From contig JAISWV010000131.1 of assembly GCA_031270755.1 (NCBI GenBank), positions 1 to 9,145 on the forward strand: 9,145 nucleotides of DNA. The letters are read 5' to 3'. The stretch comes from Synergistaceae bacterium (lineage in GTDB: Bacteria; Synergistota; Synergistia; Synergistales; Aminobacteriaceae). Made by a program: the position numbers and the translations under genes. Every line of letters begins with the position of its first letter. Positions within the stretch are counted from its first letter, which is position 1. The notes below the pieces were generated by a model that searched no databases, was not told the DNA's origin, and was given only the letters and a program-made list of their open reading frames with translations. This document shows positions 1 through 5,600 of this stretch, in pieces.

Positions 1-617
1 GGTCCTCTTCCGGGGCAGTAATCGCCGTTCAGCCACTCGGGGTCCGACGTGATCGCGTGGCGCTGAACCCCGTTGAGGGCGATGGCTTGAGGGTAAAGGC
101 GCAGCGGCGCGGCGATGGAGATGCCGAAGTCCATGGAAGTGCCGAATTGGGCCATCCATTCCAGCGCGATCATACCCCCCAGGGAACCGCCGATGACCCC
201 CGCAACGCGGGTGATTCCCAGTTCGTCCAGGGTCATTTTTTGCGAACGCGCGATGTCGCGGGGATCCACCAAGGGAAAACGCATTCCCCAGGGGCGGCGC
301 GTGCCGGGTTCGATATCGGTGGGAGCGGTGCTTCCGTAAGGGCTGCAGAGGTTGTTACAACAGACGATGCACAGCTTGTCGGTGTCCAGAACTCCGCCCG
401 GCCGTACCAGAGGATCCCACCAAGCATCGGGCAGGTCGGAAACGGGGTCTCCCGCCACGTGGTGGCTGCCCGTCAACGCATGACACGCCACCACGACGTT
501 GGACCCATCGGGACGGGGGGTTCCGTTGACGGAATAAGCGACGCGGACCTGCTTCAAAATTTTCCCCGAGTGAAGCTTCAATTCGGGAAGCACGACCGAG
601 CCGAATTGTTCGGACAT
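1..617 (-). CDS. metX: Homoserine O-acetyltransferase (MetX), N-terminal part, runs off the left edge
   Basis: MetX is a cytoplasmic alpha/beta-hydrolase-fold enzyme that acetylates L-homoserine with acetyl-CoA, giving the O-acetylhomoserine that MetY then uses. The window holds 205 complete codons of a family usually about 350-400 residues long, so the C-terminal half with the catalytic Asp and His is outside. Visible motifs are CHALTGSHH (residues 45-53), the nucleophile elbow GGSLGG (143-148, catalytic Ser145; most relatives have GGSMGG), and ITSDPEWLNGDY (189-200), matching the family's conserved D-P-x-W-x-x-G-x-Y block. The segment at 88-99 reads NNLCSPYGSTAP where MetX proteins commonly have a GGCxGTTGP-like loop, a divergence worth noting. 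The ATG at 615-617 opens the conserved homology. Its ribosome-binding site is weak (AAAAGGG at 630-636, 12 nt away). It follows metY by 56 bp on the same strand with no terminator, only a 6-bp AGATCT hairpin (655-672) without a T-run, so the two are probably one operon. A homoserine O-succinyltransferase activity cannot be excluded from this half. Confidence 0.9.
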   Translation of the reverse strand, partial: MSEQFGSVVLPELKLHSGKILKQVRVAYSVNGTPRPDGSNVVVACHALTGSHHVAGDPVSDLPDAWWDPLVRPGGVLDTDKLCIVCCNNLCSPYGSTAPTDIEPGTRRPWGMRFPLVDPRDIARSQKMTLDELGITRVAGVIGGSLGGMIALEWMAQFGTSMDFGISIAAPLRLYPQAIALNGVQRHAITSDPEWLNGDYCPGRG

Positions 618-673
618 AGTATTCTCAAACCCTTTTCTATAAAATTTTCCGTATAGATCTTTCTTGAGATCTT

Positions 674-1966
674 CTAGGCTTTCGCCAGGGCGTTTTCGAT
701 GTCGGCCAGGATGTCGTCGATATGCTCGATGCCGATGGAAAGCCGGACCAGCTCGGGAGGAAGTCCTCCGGCCCTCTGCTGCTCTTCCGTCAACTGGCTG
801 TGGGACGTGCTCGCCGGATGGAGAGCCAGGGACTTCGCGTCGCCCACGTTGGCCAGATGGCTGAAAAGCTCCAGGGCCTCGATGAACCGCGCCCCCGCTT
901 CGACTCCGCCCTTGACCCCAAAGACCACCATTCCGCCGAAGCCCTTTTTGAGGTATTTCGACGCCGTCGGGTAGGTGGGGTCCTTTTTGAGCCCGGGGAA
1001 GCGAACCCACTCCACCTTGGGGTGAGTGGACAGATATTCGGCCACCTTCGCGGCGTTCTCCACGTGACGGTCCATTCTGAAGGGAAGGGTCTCCAGGCCC
1101 TGAAGGAAGATCCACGCGTTGTCGGGGGACAAGCAAGCTCCCAGGTTGCGAAGAGGAACGGTGCGCACCCGCAGCGCGTAGGCGATGGGAGAAAGCGGCG
1201 CCGGCAGGTCGTGAGCCCAGCGCAGTCCGTGGTAGTTGGGGTCCGGTTCGTTGAGCAGCGGGAATTTCTTGTTGTCCTTCCAGTTGAACTTGCCGGCGTC
1301 CGTGATGATGCCCCCGATAGCCGTCCCGTGCCCGCCTATCCACTTGGTCAGGGAGTTGATCACGATGTCCGCCCCGTACTCGATGGTGCGCAGAAGGTAC
1401 GGCGTGGTGAAGGTGGCGTCCACAACCAAGGGGATCTCCGCCTCGTGGGCGATCTTCGCGACATCGGCCACGTCTGTCACGTCCAGGGCGGGGTTGCCGA
1501 TGGTCTCGATGAAAAGCGCCTTCGTTTTGGGGGTGATCGCTTTTTTAAAATTCTTCGGATCCCGGGCATCCACGAAATTCACTTTGATGCCGAACTGCGG
1601 GAAGATGGCGTCGAACATCGTGTAGGTCCCTCCATAGAGGTTCGTCCCGGAGACGATCTCGTCGCCCACCTGGGCCAGAGTCGCGATGGAGTAGTGGACC
1701 GCGCTGGTCCCCGAGGCCGTGGCCACGGAGGCCGCCCCGCCCTCCAGCAGGGTCACGCGCTGTTCCAAGGTGTCCACTGTGGGGTTCGTCAGCCGGCTGT
1801 AGATGTTGCCCAGCTCTCTCAGCCCGAAAAGGTCGGCCCCGTGTTTCACGCTTTTGAAGACGAAAGAGCTGGTTCTGGTGATGGGCACGCCCCGCGACAA
1901 AGTCGACGGATCGGGTTCCTGCCCTCCGTGGATCGCCAGTGTTTCGAAATGCCAATTCTTACCCAT
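674..1966 (-). CDS. metY: O-acetylhomoserine sulfhydrylase / aminocarboxypropyltransferase (MetY)
   Basis: This PLP-dependent enzyme of the Cys/Met metabolism family makes L-homocysteine from O-acetylhomoserine and sulfide in the cytoplasm, the direct sulfhydrylation route to methionine. It has 430 residues, the usual MetY length. Visible features are YSRLTNPT (56-63), the glycine-rich phosphate-binding stretch ATASGTSAV (82-90), Tyr112 in LYGGTYTMF for cofactor stacking, Asp183 in VVDATFTTPYL for the pyridine nitrogen, and Lys208 in SLTKWIGGHGT as the Schiff-base lysine. The long insert between the lysine and LGACLSPDNAWIFLQGLETL (275-294) is typical of MetY rather than MetB or MetC. The ATG at 1964-1966 is chosen because AGGAGG lies 7 nt upstream and homology begins at once (WHFETLAIHGGQ). 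An upstream in-frame GTG at 2095 would translate through the leader terminator and is rejected. metX follows after 56 bp. Expression is likely controlled by the Met-rich leader and terminator upstream. Confidence 0.96.
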   Translation of the reverse strand: MGKNWHFETLAIHGGQEPDPSTLSRGVPITRTSSFVFKSVKHGADLFGLRELGNIYSRLTNPTVDTLEQRVTLLEGGAASVATASGTSAVHYSIATLAQVGDEIVSGTNLYGGTYTMFDAIFPQFGIKVNFVDARDPKNFKKAITPKTKALFIETIGNPALDVTDVADVAKIAHEAEIPLVVDATFTTPYLLRTIEYGADIVINSLTKWIGGHGTAIGGIITDAGKFNWKDNKKFPLLNEPDPNYHGLRWAHDLPAPLSPIAYALRVRTVPLRNLGACLSPDNAWIFLQGLETLPFRMDRHVENAAKVAEYLSTHPKVEWVRFPGLKKDPTYPTASKYLKKGFGGMVVFGVKGGVEAGARFIEALELFSHLANVGDAKSLALHPASTSHSQLTEEQQRAGGLPPELVRLSIGIEHIDDILADIENALAKA

Positions 1967-1973
1967 TCTTATT

Positions 1974-1979
1974 CCTCCT
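1974..1979 (-). promoter_or_regulatory. metY ribosome-binding site
   Basis: A perfect AGGAGG on the minus strand, 7 nt before the ATG at 1966. It fixes the metY start. It lies downstream of the leader terminator, so it is transcribed only when the terminator is read through. Confidence 0.9.
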
Positions 1980-1996
1980 AAAAATAATATTTGAAC

Positions 1997-2032
1997 AAAA
2001 AAAACGGGGACCCCCTTTATAGGGATCCCCGT
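1997..2032 (-). terminator. Rho-independent terminator in the metY leader (attenuator)
   Basis: On the minus strand ACGGGGATCCCT (2032-2021) pairs with GGGGGTCCCCGT (2015-2004) around the loop ATAAA. This gives a 12-bp stem (ten Watson-Crick pairs and two G-U pairs), followed by a run of eight T (2004-1997). It lies between the leader ORF and the metY ribosome-binding site, about 30 nt before the metY start codon and downstream of the only good promoter. It would therefore stop transcription before metY unless prevented. Its 5' arm contains the third GGATCC of the leader, which can pair upstream instead. The hairpin and T-run are read directly; the attenuator role is inferred from position. 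Confidence 0.92.
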
Positions 2033-2037
2033 CACTC

Positions 2038-2069
2038 GAGCGCATAAATCGGCTAGACTCCGATCGCTC
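2038..2069 (-). promoter_or_regulatory. Small hairpin between leader segment 2 and the terminator
   Basis: On the minus strand GAGCG (2069-2065) pairs with CGCTC (2042-2038), and next to it ATCGG (2064-2060) pairs with CCGAT (2052-2048). A 5-nt bulge (2047-2043) lies on the 3' side. The 7-nt loop (2059-2053) contains the TAG stop codon of the leader ORF. The hairpin would sit inside the loop closed by the 2:3 antiterminator pairing and shorten it. A ribosome reaching the stop codon would unfold it. Confidence 0.55.
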
Positions 2070-2148
2070 CAGGCGAGGATCCGCAGTCCATGCACATCAT
2101 CATGCTCATGGCGAAACGCGCTTCAACCGAGGTCATGTGTTTGAACAT
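2053..2148 (-). CDS. Methionine-rich leader peptide (31 aa) of the metYX operon
   Basis: A 31-codon ORF from ATG (2148-2146) to TAG (2055-2053), preceded by AAAGGAGG (2164-2157) whose GGAGG core ends 8 nt before the ATG, a very good initiation site. The peptide begins MFKHMTSVEARF and has Met at positions 1, 5, 14, 16, 17, 18 and 20, with Cys at 19 and 22. The core MSMMMCM holds five Met codons in seven. It lies between the metY promoter and a strong terminator, as in trp, his or leu leader peptides. The likely role is to couple ribosome stalling on Met codons under methionine shortage to readthrough into metY-metX; the peptide itself need have no function. Alternatives are a nascent peptide that arrests the ribosome in response to a metabolite, or a tiny CxxC protein (residues 19-22). 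I do not recognise a named family. The ORF and its ribosome-binding site are seen; the regulatory role is inferred. Confidence 0.85.
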   Translation of the reverse strand: MFKHMTSVEARFAMSMMMCMDCGSSPGAIGV

Positions 2149-2235
2149 CTTCGGATCCTCCTTTCGGCAAAATTTTCATGCCTGCTTTTTCATTCCTGCC
2201 ATAACCATCCCGCGACACGATCGTGAAAATTCCAA

Positions 2236-2249
2236 ATTCTTGATTCTTG
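2236..2249. repeat. Exact tandem duplication of ATTCTTG
   Basis: ATTCTTG occurs at 2236-2242 and again at 2243-2249, within the untranslated 5' leader of metY. No function is evident. Confidence 0.6.
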
Positions 2250-2259
2250 GACACAAAAC

Positions 2260-2275
2260 ACAATCTAACAATCTA
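2260..2275. repeat. Exact tandem duplication of ACAATCTA
   Basis: ACAATCTA occurs at 2260-2267 and 2268-2275, within the first 40 nt of the predicted metY transcript. Strand slippage or a pair of binding half-sites could explain it; nothing in the sequence decides. Confidence 0.7.
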
Positions 2276-2304
2276 TTTCCTTCAATAATTTTCTAGTGAC
2301 ATGA

Positions 2305-2333
2305 ATTGTAATGTAAGCACTATGTTCTGTCAA
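2305..2333 (-). promoter_or_regulatory. Sigma-70-type promoter of the metYX operon
   Basis: On the minus strand the -35 hexamer TTGACA (2333-2328) matches consensus fully. The spacer is 17 bp (2327-2311) and the -10 hexamer TACAAT (2310-2305) has one mismatch. Transcription would start near 2297, giving a leader of about 330 nt before the metY start codon. It is the only near-consensus promoter I see upstream of metY. Confidence 0.88.
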
Positions 2334-2370
2334 GGCTCGAGAAATTTCGATTTTTGGAGGGTCGATTGAA

Positions 2371-2400
2371 ATATGGAGGAATATAGAGGATATGGCGGAA
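2371..2400. repeat. Imperfect 10-bp tandem repeat, three units
   Basis: The units ATATGGAGGA (2371-2380), ATATAGAGGA (2381-2390) and TATGGCGGAA (2391-2400) follow each other directly; the first two differ at one base and the third is more diverged. The 10-bp period is close to one DNA helical turn, so protein-binding sites on one DNA face are possible but unproven. Confidence 0.65.
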
Positions 2401-2434
2401 TTTTAAGATCAGGATTTTTAAGATTTTAAGATCA
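2401..2434. repeat. Three copies of TTTTAAGAT
   Basis: TTTTAAGATCA lies at 2401-2411 and 2424-2434, with TTTTAAGAT at 2416-2424 between them sharing one base with the last copy. They directly follow the 10-bp repeat array. They could be operator half-sites or simple slippage products. Confidence 0.6.
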
Positions 2435-2436
2435 TA

Positions 2437-2508
2437 TAATTTTACCTCCACAATCTTTGAAAATATCTGCGGTATAATACGGTATAATATTGTCCGCAGG
2501 TAAAATTA
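2437..2508. repeat. Inverted repeat (11-bp arms) enclosing two TATAAT boxes
   Basis: TAATTTTACCT (2437-2447) is the exact reverse complement of AGGTAAAATTA (2498-2508). A second inner match is ACAAT (2450-2454) with ATTGT (2489-2493). A competing pair is CTGCGG (2467-2472) with CCGCAG (2494-2499). Such arms could form a large stem-loop if transcribed, be a paired protein-binding site, or mark the ends of a decayed mobile fragment. Confidence 0.6.
2471..2490 (+). repeat. Tandem GGTATAATA(C/T) boxes, possible weak upstream rpoB promoter
   Basis: Two 10-bp units (2471-2480 and 2481-2490) differ only in the last base, and each contains a perfect TATAAT -10 hexamer (2473-2478, 2483-2488). No matching -35 hexamer stands 16-18 bp upstream of either, and no TGn extended -10 is present. 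Promoter activity is therefore uncertain; the repeat itself is clear. Confidence 0.6.
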
Positions 2509-2562
2509 CGGAACTTTTGGCTACATTGTTTGCGACTTTTGCGCGATCCTGATTGACGGAGC

Positions 2563-2590
2563 GGTTTTCTTCTTCGGGTTTTCTTCTTCG
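2563..2590. repeat. Exact 14-bp tandem duplication
   Basis: GGTTTTCTTCTTCG is present twice in direct succession (2563-2576, 2577-2590), just upstream of the rpoB promoter. It looks like a recent duplication. Confidence 0.85.
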
Positions 2591-2617
2591 AGGTATCCGC
2601 GTCCGTGAATTTGTCGT

Positions 2618-2646
2618 TTGACGCGCTTATTTTTTTTTGTTATGAT
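2618..2646 (+). promoter_or_regulatory. Sigma-70-type promoter of rpoBC
   Basis: The -35 hexamer TTGACG (2618-2623), a 17-bp spacer (2624-2640) with a T-rich end, and the -10 hexamer TATGAT (2641-2646) form a strong promoter. Transcription would start near 2653, leaving a 5' leader of about 43 nt. It shows that rpoBC has its own promoter here. A 6-bp stem (CGCGTC 2598-2603 with GACGCG 2620-2625) before the T-run overlaps it. Confidence 0.88.
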
Positions 2647-2676
2647 AATTTTTCGGCATAAATTTCCCCGACCAGT

Positions 2677-2685
2677 AAGGGAGGT
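2677..2685 (+). promoter_or_regulatory. rpoB ribosome-binding site
   Basis: AAGGGAGGT matches the anti-Shine-Dalgarno over most of its length, 10 nt before the ATG at 2696, and supports that start. Confidence 0.85.
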
Positions 2686-2695
2686 CTTTTAGTCC

Positions 2696-5600
2696 ATGCC
2701 CGAATTCGTTTCAGTCAGCAAAAAACGGCAGCGTTATACTTTTGGCCGCGTGCACGACCTCATAGAGATACCCGACATGATCGAGGTCCAGCGTGCTTCT
2801 TATCGTTGGTTCTATCAAAGCGATGTTGCGCCGGATTCGCGTGAAATGCAGGGCTTGCAGGAACTTCTGTATGAAGTTTTCCCTATCGAGAGCTATGACG
2901 GCCAATTTGCGCTGGAGTTCGTCCGCTATTACGTCGATAACCCCAACCTGACGGAAGAGGAGGCACGCCAGCGCGATATGACGTGGGCGCGTCCGATTCG
3001 CGCGACCATCCGCCTGACCAACACGAAACTTCAGGAAATTAAAGAAGAAGAGATCTTTCTCGGCGACTTTCCCGTCATGACCGAGCGGGGGACCTTCGTC
3101 ATCAACGGCACGGAACGCGTCGTCATCAACCAGCTGGCGCGTTCGGCGGGCGTTTATTTTACGAAAGAGGACTCGGTCCCCGGGCAGGAGGCCTGTACGG
3201 CAAAGATCATCCCCGACAGAGGTGCGTGGCTGGATTTCGCCACCGCCCCGGGTGAAATCGTCTCGGTCAATATCGACAACCGGAAAAAACTGCCGGTTTC
3301 TTTGTTGTTGAAGGCCTTTGGAGCCAAAGACAACGAAGAAATCCTCAAGCTGTTCGGGGCCGAGCCCACGTTCATGGAGTTCAGCGAGGAAATGAAGGGA
3401 ATGCTGGCAGCCGGGGAATTTCACGACCCGGAGGGCAGCCTGATCGTGGCGCGCAATCGCCCTATCACCCGCGACGCCCTGGAAAAGCTGAAACAATTGG
3501 ACCCGGAGGGGCGGGGCGGGATCGAAGTGCAGGGAATCGATCCTTCTTTGGCCTTGACCTTGGAGAAAGACACGACGCAGAGCACCGACGAGGCCATGCA
3601 GGAGATCTTCCGCCGCCTCCGCCCCAATGAGCCCGCTCGTATAGAAAATGCGAGAGATTATATGTACTCGCTCTTTTTTGACCCCCGGCGCTACACGCTG
3701 GGACGGGTGGGGCGCTACAAGCTCAACCGCCGTCTTCAATTGAATGTCTCGGAGTCCAACCGCCTTTTGACCCTCGAGGATCTGCTGAGCATCGTGCACG
3801 AAATGTTCGCCATGCGCGCGCTGGACAAGAAAAGCGACGACATCGACCATTTGGGCAACCGCCGTGTGCGCTCCATCGGAGAGCTGCTTCAGAATCAGAT
3901 ACGCATCGGTCTCCTTCGCATGGAGCGCATCGCCAAGGAACGCATGACGACCATCCCGAACTTGAACACGGCCATGGGCCGCGAGCTCATCAATGTACGG
4001 CCCATCGCCGCGGCGCTCCGCGAGTTCTACGGCTCCGGTCAATTGTCCCAGTTTATGGACCAAACGAACCCTCTGGCGGAAGTCACCCATAGAAGGCGCC
4101 TTTCCGCACTGGGGCCCGGAGGTCTGAGCCGCGAGCGCGCGGGCTTCGAGGCGCGCGACGTCCACTACACCCACTACGGGCGCGTCTGCCCCATCGAGAC
4201 GCCGGAAGGGCCGAATATCGGTCTGGTGTCGTCTCTGACCACCTACGCCCGCTTGAACGAGCATGGATTTTTGATAACGCCGCGCCGCAAGGTCGTAAAC
4301 GGCAAGCTGACGGGCGCGATAGAGTTCCTCTCCGCCGACGAAGAGGACAATTACCACGTGGCGATGGCGAACACCCCCATCGAAGAGGACGGCGTCACCA
4401 TCAGCGGGACGGAGTGCCCCACGCGGCACCAGGACGACGTGGACATGATCCCTGTCGAAGAGGTGGACTATATGGACGTTTCGCCCAAGCAGATCGTCTC
4501 CTCTTCGACGGCGCTCATTCCTTTCCTGGAACACGACGACGCCAACAGGGCCTTGATGGGGTCCAACATGCAGCGCCAGGCCGTGCCTCTGATTTTCCCC
4601 GAGGCCCCCATCGTGGGGACGGGGGTGGAACATCGCATCGCCAAAGACTCGGGGTCCTGTGTCGTGGCGCTCGATTCCGGCGAGGTCACCTGGGTGGACT
4701 CGGGACGTATCGAGGTGCGCTCGGACAAAGGTCACAGCCACGTTTACGATTTGATCAAATTCAGGCGCTCCAATCAAGGAACTATTATCCATCAGCGTCC
4801 GCTGGTGGAAAAGGGCGAGCGGATCGAAAAAGACACGATCATTGCCGATGGCCAGGCCGTGGACAACGGCGAGCTGGCTCTGGGGCAAAACGTCCTGGTC
4901 GCCTTCGTGCCCTGGGAAGGGTACAACTTCGAGGACGCCATACTGCTCAGCGAAAACTTAGTCAAAGAGGACAAGGTTTCGTCCATACATATCGACGAGT
5001 ACGAGATCGAAGCCCGGGAGACGAAGCTGGGCCCGGAGGAGATCACCCGGGACATTCCCAACGTGGGGGAAGACATGCTGAAAAACCTCGACGACAGCGG
5101 GATTATTCGTATCGGAGCCGAGGTGAACGCGGGGGATATCTTGGTGGGGAAGGTTACCCCCAAGGGAGAATCCGACCAAACTCCGGAAGAAAAGCTTCTG
5201 CGCGCGATTTTCGGCGAAAAAGCCCGTGAAGTGCGCGACAACTCTTTGAAATTACCCCACGGCGCCAGGGGCAAAATCGTGGCCGTGAAGCAGATGACCC
5301 GCACGGACAACCCGGAAGCGCTTTCTCCGGGCGTGATTCGGACTGTGAAGGTTTACGTCGCCCAGTGGCGCAAGATCACCGTCGGGGACAAAATGGCGGG
5401 GCGTCACGGCAACAAAGGCGTCGTCAGCCGCATTCTTCCCGTGGAAGATATGCCTTACCTGCCGGACGGCACGCCGGTGGACGTGGTGTTGAATCCCTTG
5501 GGCGTTCCCAGCCGCATGAACCTGGGGCAGGTTTTGGAGACCATCATGGGTTTTGTGGCGATGAACAACAACTGGCACGTGGCCACTCCTGTTTTCGAGG

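Larger units (their letters stand above)
2023..2160 (-). promoter_or_regulatory. Alternative RNA pairings of the metY attenuator (protector 1:2, antiterminator 2:3)
   Basis: Three segments share the palindrome GGATCC. Segment 1, GAGGATCCG (2160-2152), overlaps the leader Shine-Dalgarno. Segment 2, CGGATCCTC (2083-2075), lies in leader codons 22-25. Segment 3 is the 5' arm of the terminator. Segments 1 and 2 pair perfectly over 9 bp. Segment 2 as GGATCCTCG (2082-2074) pairs with segment 3 as CGGGGATCC (2031-2023) over 9 bp with one G-U, and this removes most of the terminator's 5' arm. The two pairings exclude each other. In the classical scheme a ribosome stalled at Met codons 14-18 would leave segment 2 free to form 2:3 and allow readthrough. 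Smooth translation or no translation would favour 1:2 and termination. The base pairs are seen; the dynamics are inference. Confidence 0.7.
2149..2304 (-). other. Long 5' untranslated part of the metYX leader transcript
   Basis: About 150 nt separate the predicted transcription start (near 2297) from the leader ORF, far longer than in classical attenuators. I find no SAM-I core and no T-box sequence. What can be seen is a perfect 10-bp DNA palindrome CACGATCGTG at 2216-2225, and two exact short tandem duplications given as separate repeat entries. Tiny ORFs starting at ATGs near 2200 have poor ribosome-binding sites and are not called. The segment could hold an operator or an unrecognised RNA structure. 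Confidence 0.5.
2334..2617. other. Divergent intergenic region between the met and rpoB promoters, no supported gene
   Basis: These 284 bp are AT-rich compared with the flanking genes and contain no ORF I can support. They hold several short tandem repeats and a long inverted repeat, listed separately. A micro-ORF at 2373-2429 (plus strand) with GGAGGG 11 nt upstream lies within the repeats and is not called. Confidence 0.6.

Noticed and set aside
57..656. 199-codon plus-strand frame over metX
   Set aside because: Shadow of metX, whose nucleophile elbow and other motifs are on the minus strand.
655..672. Hairpin from two AGATCT palindromes between metY and metX as a terminator
   Set aside because: The stem is only 6 bp, AT-rich, and not followed by a T-run, so it does not separate the operon.
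722..1981. 419-codon plus-strand frame over metY
   Set aside because: Shadow of metY, whose PLP motifs on the minus strand are decisive.
1967..2095. Upstream GTG start (2095) extending metY by 43 residues
   Set aside because: It would be translated through the terminator hairpin, lacks family homology, and overlaps the leader ORF in another frame. The ATG at 1966 has a perfect AGGAGG.
2090..2296. 68-codon plus-strand ORF beginning MHIIMLMAK
   Set aside because: Antisense to the metY leader; no ribosome-binding site, and its Met/Ile/His-rich start is the mirror of the Met codon run.
1967..2304. SAM-I riboswitch or methionine T-box in the metY leader
   Set aside because: I looked for the conserved SAM-I core and the T-box sequence AGGGTGGNACCGCG on the minus strand and found neither. 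A covariance-model search would settle it.
2373..2429. 18-codon plus-strand micro-ORF with GGAGGG 11 nt upstream
   Set aside because: It lies within tandem repeats that create the GGAGG motifs, has no promoter I can see, and its peptide (MEEYRGYGG...) follows the repeat unit.
4031..4111. Possible rifampicin-resistance changes in RpoB
   Set aside because: All main drug-contact positions have the sensitive-type residue; the differences (Gly448, Thr457, Ala461, Val463, Arg466, Leu469) are conservative lineage variation.
2711..4888. 725-codon open frame antisense to rpoB
   Set aside because: Shadow frame produced by GC-biased third positions of rpoB; no recognisable domain.
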